Below the pieces are notes generated by a model that did not search any database, had not been told where the DNA came from, and saw only the letters and a program-made list of their open reading frames with translations. A program made the position numbers and the translations under genes. Below, piece after piece: positions 46,328-56,283 of a stretch of DNA of 60,000 nucleotides (positions are counted from its first letter, which is position 1; each line of letters starts with the position of its first letter). Source of the DNA: Polytrichum commune (lineage: Eukaryota; Streptophyta; Polytrichopsida; Polytrichales; Polytrichaceae); contig OX485806.1 of assembly GCA_950295325.1 (NCBI GenBank), positions 32,552,001-32,612,000 on the forward strand, given 5' to 3'.

Positions 46328-46555
46328 GGGGAGAATCATCAGACAATTACAAATGAACTAGTTGAGTTTGAGAAATAAGCAGTTGAAGTTGGAGACTTCA
46401 GGAGAATGACATATCATTCTAGAAGAATCTATAGAAAAATATGCCTTAAATGAATTTAGCAAAACTAGAAGATGTCAACATGTAACCGGTTGGATTTAGA
46501 ATCAATGGGATCTTGACCAACTATATATGCCCAAAAACTTCCCGGGCACTGCTGA
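46328..46555 (+). mobile_element. Family-A MITE copy
   Basis: It starts GGGGAGAATCATCAGACAAT and contains 'gagtttgagaaataagcagttgaagttggagacttcaggag' and 'gatgtcaacatgtaaccggttgga'. It ends 'tatgcccaaaaacttcccgggcactg'. The order is the same as in the other family-A copies; non-coding. Confidence 0.65.
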
Positions 46556-46660
46556 CCCCAACCCTAAGACCACATCGTGGTCTCATGGGACATGGGGGAT
46601 TGAATGTGTTATAGAGGTAGTAGAACTAAGTATAAGTCTCCATAGTGCATGGGTATATAA

Positions 46661-47162
46661 GGGGCGGTTTACACTATGGACCAAGAGCCATGACCATGAA
46701 ATTCTAAAATCTGTGATTGGAGAGTAAAGTGCTCTTGGTCCCATTTGGCTTTACACTACCTTGAAAAAAGGAGAATGACCACTAACTTTGAGGTCCCAAA
46801 AAACTACTAAAATCTGCCATTTGGATAATGTGCCATGGTCCAACGGGTTTTCCGTTGAGGTGAGGCAAAATGCTCGACTCAACGGAAATCAAGGGAGCCG
46901 TAAGGTTGAAAATCAGCCAATGGCCGAATTTTGTTTTTTAATATATTTTTTCCCGATTTTTTTTGACGTTATTGTATTTATATTAAAAAATTCAGCCCAA
47001 AGTTGTCCCGGTCCAAATCCACTTTACACTACAAGAGTGACCAAGCCACTCAAAAATCCATTTTTTATTTTTCATGGTCACGGCTCTTGGCCAAGAGCTG
47101 TGACCATGAAAATGATTTAATTTTCTTGGTCATGGCTCTTGGTCCATAGTGTAAACCGCCCC
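46661..47162. mobile_element. Tourist-like (PIF/Harbinger) MITE with perfect 36-bp TIR and TAA target duplication
   Basis: Both ends read GGGGCGGTTTACACTATGGA, continuing identically through CCAAGAGCCATGACCA, giving 36 matching bases. TAA flanks both sides (46658-46660 and 47163-47165). The element is 502 bp. A 40-bp near-perfect palindrome at 47071-47110 and internal copies of the terminal 'tttacacta' motif add foldback structure. No transposase. The perfect TIR suggests recent activity. Confidence 0.9.
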
Positions 47163-48163
47163 TAAGTATATGATAATGATGAAAAGAGATTAAGCACGGC
47201 AATTTGAATTTTCAAGGAATTCTAAGTACAAGGAGATGAGCATTGGGCATCAATTTGTTTATTCTTATTCTTATATTGCTAGAGAATTGTTGGTTCATGA
47301 GTGTATGTAATGGGTATGGTTTTTATTGGTTTCTGCAAAGAAAACCTTTAATAAATTGTATTTGGCAACTGAATACATCACAAAAATAGCATTGTATCTA
47401 AGGTACGTGGGTGTTCGTTGGTTCATTTTTCATGTTCTCCAACTTCTACTGGCTAGATTTACACAACCAAACTCATGTGGCATTAGCACATACATGTTGA
47501 AACTTTTGCAAAAGACCGGATTGAAAATCAAACCTCCCCTCATTTAATTAAGGTTATAAAAAAAAATGCATGTTTGTTGACTTTTGAATTGGATACACAA
47601 GTCCTCCCAATTATGTTTAGAATTGAGTTTAGAATTGAGTTTAGAGTAGTTATTGATATTTGAAGACGTAATCCAAACTCTTTCTAGCATGCGTCTTTAA
47701 TATGTTTGCTTGTTTGATCCTCACCAAACCGCATACCAAACAAACATGAGGGTCCAAATAAAAAAAAACGAGTCACTTAAGACCCATTTGCAGATGTAAA
47801 GTGCAAAATGCAAATGCAAAGCGAGTGGGCTTGCTTTTACATGGTTACAAGCAACTTGACCACTCCATTTAACTTATTGCCCACTCACACTACCTGGTGT
47901 GGGCCACCAATGAACGGTTCCTACCAGTAGGGGCCGCTTTTGGAGTTGGTTTAGCCAGTGAGAGTCATTGATTGCAAGCAATGTTGGTACTCACCGTTCA
48001 TTGGTGGTCCGCGCCAGTAAGTGTGGGTGGACTATTATTCAACACATGGATTTCAACCTCACTCTCAATCTTATGTGTGGAGCCTTCATTAATACTGAAG
48101 AGAGATATTGGTATGCAAACAATAGAAACTCCTTGTGGGTGCACCCTCATGATAGGGTGGCGG

Positions 48164-48625
48164 TACACCCTAAACTCCATAACATCAACCTCCATAATGT
48201 CACTCACCCTCTAATTTCCCGAAACCCTAGGGAACGGATGTTCTTAGTTCAAATCTCACTCCTTGTTGTCACATTTCTCTCCCTTATATCACATTTTTTT
48301 GTCATTAATGCAAACCACCAAAGAAGTCAACCCACACCCTCGCATTGCATCACGTGTCAATATATATGTGGAGTGTCACCTTCTTCTTCTTCTTCTTCTG
48401 ATGCTACTTGTTGAATGTTGGTGTATGCATATGCGACATCACCAGAGAAAGCCAAGTGGGGTGAACCACACCGCACCATTAAAATGTTGCACTTTGCGTT
48501 ATTCCATAATGTCACATGCTAAACTAATTCTACAATATCCCGCATCCATGTTAACACTGCAGAACTCCGTAATATCACGTGCACTTTGGTTGGCACGGGT
48601 GTGATACTATGGAGTTTAGAGTGCA
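48164..48625 (+). mobile_element. MITE-like element, copy 2 of the 19639 family
   Basis: It begins TACACCCTAAACTCCATAAC and ends CTATGGAGTTTAGAGTGCA, an imperfect inverted repeat. Its interior parallels 19639-20052, including the TTC microsatellite (48380-48400). Short open frames over it are not supported as genes. Confidence 0.65.
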
Positions 48626-51605
48626 TCTATCCCGATGTCGTTGCCATGGCCCTTTTTTTTTAATTGCTTCCTTTCCAGCTGTGTAAAGTAGTGTGTCATC
48701 TTTATTTTGCGGATGAGTTGGCCGCCTCGTCAGCAATCCACAGGCCCCAACTCGTCCACCAAGGCTTGGGCCAAGTACGTTGGCTGTTTCACAAGTCGCC
48801 AGTGTGAACAGGGCAGATTTTTGTCCAGTCGTATCTTCCCTGATACAGTAGTACTAATAGGTGCATAGAAGTAGGTTTCCTAGTACACAAAAATAGGTCG
48901 CTTCTTTGCCCATGTGAAATTGCCTTGTGTCAAAATCAAGTCGTAAGAACTTCTAACTCCGTTTATTCATCCGTATAGAAATCATATCCCCCAAAAAAAT
49001 CTCACGTATTCCGTCAATGTGGTAATAGATATTCAAGATGGTGTAGAATGTCGATAAATTAGTGTACATCAATGTACATGGAATTAAATGAAATGTTTGA
49101 ATGTGTTGCGTTTCTCGAATCAATTCTTTACATTAATTGCTCGCCACTCACATGATAGCATTCTCCCAAGAGTAACTACCGTTTTCACCCCTGTTGTAGG
49201 TGCATGTAACTTTACCTTTATTTACGGTCTTGGGTCGTTCTCACACTGTCCCATTTACATGTTGATGTCGACGTGCAATCGTTTTGAAACTCTAGAATGG
49301 TAGTTACACCAGTACTTGCATGTAGTTTATAAGTATTGTAAATGATGTAATGACCTCAAGTAAATAACATTTTTCCCCACCAATCCAAGGAGGGAAGATA
49401 CAAGAATGAAGATCGGTAATATGCCACACGATAAAAGTGCAAGTTATTGCTATGTATTTTCTCTATTCACTCAAAATGAAAGCACAAACATGAAAAGACG
49501 AGTGTGGGTCGTCACCAATAAGAGAACAAGGTTTGGCCTGGGCCAACAATTGCACATGTTGCATATGAATGAATGTCCCATACCATCCCCGCATTCTCTG
49601 CTTTACGTGCGATTGTTGACGGCCAACCGTTTTGTAGCTTTTAAACGAAAACTAAAGTAAATGAGCCTAATTCGGTTCCTCATCCTTAACGAGCACCTAT
49701 ATATTTTGTGTGGTGCATGATTTTGTTTGGATCTAAGAAGAAACCCCCAAAAAGACATGTGTTCAAGAGAGATCTGACTATCATTCTAGACTCAATAGCC
49801 AACATTATTGGAGGGACCTATGTGATCATTTATTGAGACAATGAATCTTCACTTTGGCAATACACAAGAAATTCAAATGAGCTCCAAAACTTATGAAGAA
49901 AATGGCTACAAAGACGATTTGGATTTGCTAGCCATCTCTTATGAATGTTGACAATGTATCATATCCTATGAGAGGCGGGTTGTTAGGAACAAATATATGT
50001 TCAAGACCCACAAGTTCACATGGCGTCAACACCCGCCTTTGTAATTTAATATATAAGGTCTAAGTGCCTAATTTGGTTACTTATCTTAATCAAACACCTA
50101 TAGTTGAGTAGTTAATGGTTGAGTGTGACCCCATGTATGGATACCAAAAAGACATGCGTCTAGAAGAGATTGGACTACGTACTCAAAATATAATAACCCA
50201 TTCTAAGCTCAACAATCAACATAATGGAGGACATGTATGTCCATTGAATGAGCACGAGAATCTTCACGTTGATATTGAATAAGATGATGATAGAGGCTCT
50301 CAAAATGATGAGGAAAGTGGCCGAAACCTTGACCTCGATTGGCTAACAATCTTATAGTAATCGCATGTCTTATATCCTAGGAGAACCGGGCTAGTTGAGA
50401 AAGTAACCACTTAATGCCTATCTACCTTAGATGATGTGTGACACAACGACCAATGTTGGGTTGGTATTGGTTCCTTTTTGTAAATCATTTGGGTATCTAA
50501 AACGAGACTTTCACATTTTTGAAATATCATATATGGTATTGACATTTGACAATGCCAATGTTTTTTTTAACACCATTTGGGTATATATACCAAATGGTAT
50601 CTTGGAGACATCCCAAGAATCAAATTGAACTCATGTTGCAAGTTAAGACATCATGCTCTCATAACATCCACCCTTGAGATGCACAACATCCCTCAACCAA
50701 CACCCATATTCCCCCAAATTGGCCTGCAATGCCCCCCCCTTTGTAATAGGAATCACCTTTGATAGGAAGCAATAACACTTGACCCATAGCCCTACTCAAT
50801 TAGCCCACTCCGGGTTCACATATGAGCTTGTAGGTATGATCAAGGTGAAGTGTCCTTCATTCATGCCAACCTCAGAGATTGACATCATGTCTCCCGGCCT
50901 CTGCCAAATGATATCTTCGTACCCAAGTAAAGAATGCAAGAGCCTTCATACCTAGGTAAGAATCGTTGTGATATCAATGTGGTTTATAATTGTATTGACC
51001 CCAACATAACTCGGGTACACAAAGATTCTTCCACCTTGACATGCCCACCAAATATCAATATATGACGACACCATTCATGGCATCTAGTGTCATGTGCACT
51101 ATTTACAAGGGCTTGAACTAGATGCCTAGAGGTCTCAAAGTGTCACGTTCAATAAACGTCAGTATGATACTATGTGTCACCATAAGTAATCTTTTAAGTG
51201 AAAATATTAACGTAGCACATTTAATGTAGAACATTGGGAACATTGAGATGATAGTTTCACATTTTAGTATGCAAGGGAAGATATTATCGAGCATACTAAT
51301 AGCAAGTGTCATGTATTTACATTTTAGTGTGCAAGAGGAAGATATTATGGAGCATACTAATGCCAAGTGTCATTTGTGTACAATGTAATCAATTTGTAAA
51401 GCACTATGTAACATAGGCATACATCTTATAACACTATTGAAGACACTCTTGCCAAGATATTAGTAAGTGCACTTGAACACCACGTTTCATGAGGTGACAC
51501 TAATGATGTAGTTGTTGGTCATCAACGTAACCTAGGATACACCTCAAAAAGGAGCAACTAACATTATTATGCTTGTGAGACTAAAATACTGTAAACGGTG
51601 TAATA
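48626..51605. repeat. Gene-free DNA with a dispersed repeat family (two adjacent copies)
   Basis: Two related blocks, about 49720-50000 and 50135-50410, share 'caaaaagacatg.gt..agaagagat', 'ttctaa.ctcaa.a.ccaacat.at.ggagg', 'aatcttcac.ttg', 'ctc.aaaa..atgaggaaa.tggc' and 'ctaggagaaccgggctag.tgagaaagtaacc' (second copy only for the last). Further relatives are at about 29165-29320 and 34739-34960. The unit is unclassified; no gene was recognised in the rest. Confidence 0.5.
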
Positions 51606-51627
51606 CATATTACATTTTTTGATACTC

Positions 51628-52430
51628 ATGGGTAGGATCTCGATACCCTTATTGATGTTAACTATTGAAATCCATGGGCAAGATCTTCGATATGCTTATT
51701 GATGTTGACTATCGAACCCCATGGGTAGGATCTTTGATACCCTTATTGATGTTGGTCATTGATACCCATGGGTAGGATCTTTGATACCCTTATTGATGTT
51801 GCTTATTGATATCCATGGGTAGGATCTTTGATACCCTTATTGATGTTGCTTATTGATATCCATGGGTAGGATCTTTGATACCCTTATTGATGTTGCTTAT
51901 TGATACCCATGGGTAGGATCATTGATACCCTTATTGATGTTGATTATTGATACCCATGTGTACGACCTTTGATACCCTTATTGATGTTGATTAATGATAC
52001 CCATGGGTAGGATCTTTGACACCCTTATTGATGTTGGTTATTGGAACCCATGGGTAAGATCTTTGATACCCTTATTGATGTTACTTATTGATATCCATGG
52101 GTAGGATCTTTGATACCCTTATTGATGTTGGTTATTGATACCCATGGGTAGGATCTTTGATACCCTTATTGATGTTGGTTATTGGAACCCATGGGTAAGA
52201 TCTTTGATACCCTTATTGGTGTTGGTTACCGATACCCATAGGTAGGATCTTTGATACTCTTATTAATGTTGATTATTGATACCCATGGGTAGGATCTTTG
52301 ATACCCTTATTGATGTTGGTTATTGGTACCCATGGGTAGGATCTTTGATACCCTTATTGATGTTGGTTATTGGTACCCATGGGTAGGATCTTTGATACTC
52401 TTATTGATGTTGATTATCGAAACCCATGCA
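51628..52430 (+). repeat. 47-bp minisatellite, about 17 copies, with a 12-bp palindrome per unit
   Basis: The unit is GATACCCATGGGTAGGATCT + TTGATACCCTTATTGATGTTGATTATT (47 bp; written in two parts). The phrase cttattgatgtt recurs at near-constant 47-bp steps from about 51651 to 52401. Each well-kept unit contains TACCCATGGGTA, a perfect 12-bp palindrome. Units differ by a few bases (ttgatt/ttggtt/ttgctt; gataccc/ggaaccc). A family-A MITE begins immediately to the right. No reading frame persists across it. Confidence 0.95.
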
Positions 52431-52446
52431 TCATGTAATGGGGAGA

Positions 52447-52653
52447 ACTGACCGCTGGTTACATATGACCCGGTTGGGTTTGAAAAAACAACCAATTGAA
52501 GTTTGAGACTTTAGGAAAAATCACCGATCACATTAGAGGAACTTAGAGAACACACCTCAATTTCATAAAGGGAACACAAAAAGAAGAAGATGTCAACATG
52601 TAACCGACTAGGATTTCGATTGATTATGACCAAATATCTCCCAGGACACTGTC
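52447..52653 (+). mobile_element. Family-A MITE copy beside the minisatellite
   Basis: It begins ATGGGGAGAACTGACCGCTG and ends 'atgaccaaatatctcccaggacactg'. The core motifs 'gggtttgaaaaaacaacca.ttgaagtttgagactttagga' and 'gatgtcaacatgtaaccga' fit the family. TCATGT on both sides may be part of a target duplication. Confidence 0.6.
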
Positions 52654-53149
52654 ATGTGTGTTGCCTGTAGCTATACCGGTCCAACAAGTTGGTGACAACC
52701 CTAAAGTAAATAGATAGATAGAAACTCCAGTCCCTTTTTGCAAGGGGCCGGCGTGAATAAAGTGTCTGTTCGTAATGCCAATGACCCGATGCCCACCGGA
52801 CAAGGGGACATTGGGACAATACTACTCTCCCCTTTCGAGGATGGACATTATAGTGACACACCATACTACTGTAGTTCCTAGCTAGCCACTAGTTCCTTGA
52901 AGATACCATACTTGGTATCCCCCCAAAGGGCTTTGAGGTACCCATACAACAAGGTCCAGGGACCCCCCACCATAGTTGGGTGGACTAAGGTGGTGAGCAC
53001 CACGCCGGCATGGGGAATAGAACCCACAACCTCCTCATTGGGGGCCATGAGCCCTAACCACCAAGCCAAGGCCTGTGGTGCCTCTAAAGTAAATAACATC
53101 TCTCCAACCAAGCCTAAGGACCAGAGCCCTACATCGGGCGCCCATGCCC

Positions 53150-53420
53150 ATGGGTTTTGGGTGGGCATGGGTGCAATATTATTGTTCATGGGTGGGCATG
53201 GTTGCACTATTATTGTTAATGGGTGGGCATGGGTGGGCATGGGTGGGGCATAATTACACAATTACACAATTACACAATACACATTACATAATTTTTGAAT
53301 ACATGGGCGCAATTTGAATAGCATGGGTGGGCATGGGTGGGCACATGTCATGCTATGTGTGGGCATGGGTGCGCACATGTCATGCTATGGGTGGGCATGG
53401 GTGGGCATAGGTCGTTGCTG
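53150..53420 (+). repeat. GGGTGGGCAT minisatellite-like region
   Basis: Many short direct copies of catgggtgggcatgggtggg and variants (gggtgcgcacatgtcatgctatg twice, acaattacac three times) are crowded here. The translated frames are repetitive and not supported as genes. Confidence 0.7.
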
Positions 53421-53512
53421 ATGGGCATGGTCTGGGTATGGGTGCAATTAGAAAGGAAAATGTTGGGCTCTGCTAAGGACTCCCAAGGGGGAAAAGTGTG
53501 GGAATTTGTGTC

Positions 53513-54317
53513 TGGGGAGATTTTTGGGTATGGTCGGTTGAGACCCTAGTGTTTCCGAGTCCCACCGGTTACATGTTAATAACATCTTTCGGTTTCCTTT
53601 GTTAAAACGGGGTTTATTATAGGAATTCTTCCAAAAGGATCGGTGGTTTTTCTTAAATTTTGAATCTCAACTGGTTATTTTTCAAACTCAACTAGTTCAT
53701 TTGTACTGCACTAGATGTCCTATTAGCGCATGTGACAAATTAGCGTGGAAGTAATTACCATGGGTCACACTAATTTTCTAATCAAGGTGGCACTAACGTG
53801 GGTTGAAGATCTTGGGTCTTCCCCAAGTCTTCATGGAGACTTTCGGCAAACACATACAATGTCATTTGTAGGACAAAAGTAACACAAAATAAAACAATCA
53901 CCCACGTTAATTTTCTAGGATGCTTTCTACTGTGGCCCATGCTACTTCTCTAATAGAGATTCAACGTGGGTTGGGAACTGTTGTGGCCCACATCAATGAT
54001 CGGGGAGAACCGACAGTTAGTTACACATGAACCGGTTGAGGTTCATCAAGACTGCAAGAAAATTACCGATCATTTTAGAGGACTTTATAGAATATACCCC
54101 AATTTAATGCAGGAAAACCGGAGGATGTGAACATGTAAGCGGTCGGACTTGCACACACTAACTAGGATCTCAACCGATCATGCCCAAAAATCTCCCCGAT
54201 CACTGGCCCACATCGATTCGCAATATGGAAATTAGTGTGGACTCTAGGAAATAATAGTGTGGCCCACGGGAATAGGGGTCTTTAGTGTGGCAGCCGGTTC
54301 TCCCTGTTCATTGGTGC
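53513..54317 (-). mobile_element. Three-level nested MITE: family A containing element B containing family A
   Basis: An outer reversed A copy starts CTGGGGAGATTTTTGGGTAT and runs to about 53707. Element B (GCACTAGATGTCC ... GTCTTTAGTGTGGC) fills about 53708-54290, after which the A terminus CCGGTTCTCCCTGTTCATTG follows. Inside B sits a complete plus-strand A copy (53995-54204). A+B are joined at the same internal point as in the composite at 14503-15640. Confidence 0.75.
53995..54204 (+). mobile_element. Complete family-A MITE with 14-bp TIR and 10-bp target duplication
   Basis: It runs from AATGATCGGGGAGA to TCTCCCCGATCACT, inverted repeats with one mismatch. GGCCCACATC stands directly on both sides. 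A duplication of about 10 bp is typical of Mutator-like elements. The 210-bp interior is non-coding. This is the best-defined member and fixes the family's termini. Confidence 0.85.
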
Positions 54318-54319
54318 GC

Positions 54320-56283
54320 ATGGGCGATAGACAGGTAACCCGGTGCGCGGTAACAGGGGTAAATATCCCCAGGCTATTTACTCGAGGAAAAGCGCAAAAG
54401 CGAAAAGTACCCGGGAAATGCGCGACCAATGGGAGGACGAGGGTAGTCCCGGGCCACCGATTGGCGGAATCCTCTGCCACTCTCGCCAGTAAGCAAAGAG
54501 CAAAGCTGCCTTCGCAATCCTGCGCTCCACCGGCGTCCACCACCTCCATCGCCCTTGCGAAATTCTACGCTCACACCAATTGCCACACTTATTTAGCTTA
54601 CACGATCGTCATCCTCCCTTCTCCCGCGCCCCTCTCCATCATCTCCATCCTCATCATCTTCGTCGTCATCTTCGTCTTCTCCTCCCTCGCTTGGCTTGGC
54701 TTGACTTGGAATATAATAGCATGCTAGGGTGACGGTGACGGTGCGGACAGGGCTTCTCTCGCAGTGTGTTGGTCTTACAGGGCGCTCAGGTTTTGGGAGG
54801 AGATGGTGGGGCATTCTGTGAGCGTTTGTGTACGCGCCGACAGATCTTTCGTAGTTAGCTTAGAGCACGCGAAGGCGTTGGAGGGAGCTCCGTGGCGTTT
54901 TGTAAGCATGGATTGTTAGGGTTGAGTGGAGGGAGCTTCCAAGCCGGCATTCCCGAGGCCACCTCGCCAGGGTTGTGCTGGGGTGGGATCCAATAAGGCA
55001 ACGTGGACCAGGTTCGGCAATTGCTCGGAGTTCTTGCTTTGCACGTGAACGTGTTGTGGTCTGTTTGTTCGTTGCCGCAATTGTGAGGAGAAGAAGAGGA
55101 AGCGGCAGGTGTGCTTGTCAGGAGTAGGCGCTTGTTAAGAAGAAGTGCGTCTCTGTTTTTTTGGCTTGGGATGATTCGTTCGGGAGGTTTAGGAGTGACG
55201 AAGTGCAGGTGTCCTCTCTGGTCGAGGGTTGATGAAAGTGTGCGCGGTTGATCCATAAGCTGTTGTACTGTAAGCTTGGGATAATAATTTTGAAGTTTTA
55301 TTGGTTGTTTCAATTTTCTGGAAGCAGCGTGTGTCGCGGATGGTGATGATGTAGTTTTACGCTTTTTGGCTGGAAGAGCACTCTCTGCTACCTGGGGTCG
55401 CTTTTTTACTTTCTTTCATGCCTTCTCTAGTGAACTGAGAGCACTGAAAGAGCACTCTCTGCCACCTTTGGGGTCCAATTTTTACTTTCTTTCCCGCCTT
55501 CTCTAGTGAACGAGAGGGTCCTCACGATGTTGTAGGATGCTTAGTAAAGATTAATCCAAATTAAAAAATGTTTTCGGAGAGAGTTGTGAAGTTTTGACCA
55601 GATTTTTGATGTTATGGTTTTTGCGTGCCTTACAGATAGAGTATGAGAGAGAGAGTGTTTACAGCTCCCGAAGCTGAATGCCTCTTGAAGCGGAATTTTT
55701 AAGTGTGCCAGCATTAGAGAGGTTCATGAAGCACCAGGTATGCTGAATCATGTCCACGAGTGTTACTGATTTCGAAGGCTGATTGTGGTCTTTAAGTTTC
55801 CGCATTTTGTTTCCCAGCAAGGTCAGTCGCCTCAATTATTTAGAATATATCTATGAAAGGTGTCGGCTCGTCATGCTTCTTGAGCTACCAGTGGAACAAG
55901 AGCTGGAATGCGATTGACCTGCTTATCTCTTGAACCATGGGTGATGAATACTTGCAGGAACACCTCTTCATTTATGGCTACATCCATGCTGTGATAAATG
56001 AGTACCCCACATCGCAGGGCTCAGCTTAGTTATACTACCGTGAAATCGTCTGCAAACGTTTTCTATTTACTTACACTGTGAGCTACCTTGATAGTTGCCA
56101 AAAGGGCATCAGTGAGATGGAAGTTGGATGATGTAGTCAAGTAGATTTAGTTCTCTAAAGACCCAGACATGCAGCAGCAAAAATGGGGCCAACAGATGCC
56201 TTGTCAAAGGAAAGTAGGTTACATGTAGCATGCTGAACGTAGAAGAGAACGGATAGGAAGTAGGGTCAGAAAGGGTAGTGGCG
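54320..56283 (+). promoter_or_regulatory. Upstream region and probable leader of ELF3
   Basis: The sequence changes from MITE-rich DNA to more complex sequence. A pyrimidine-rich tract (54599-54700, tcctcatcatcttcgtcgtc-type) is followed by sequence compatible with a long 5' UTR, possibly with its own intron. A near-exact repeat, agcactctctgc.acctt.gggtc (55377-55400 and 55448-55475), and a GA microsatellite at about 55637-55655 are the only repeats. No upstream coding gene recognised. Confidence 0.4.

Noticed and set aside
47968-48414. 148-codon open frame
   Set aside because: It overlaps a MITE and ends in a TTC microsatellite-coded Ser run.
51628-52430. Regularly spaced repeats resembling a CRISPR array
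   Set aside because: The units are contiguous with no unique spacers, and this is plant nuclear DNA; it is a minisatellite.
52878-53261. Open frames on both strands over the GGGCATGGGT region
   Set aside because: The translation is repetitive and reflects the minisatellite.
54257-54727. 156-codon open frame upstream of ELF3
   Set aside because: It starts inside the family-A/B MITE composite and ends in a pyrimidine tract; no domain.
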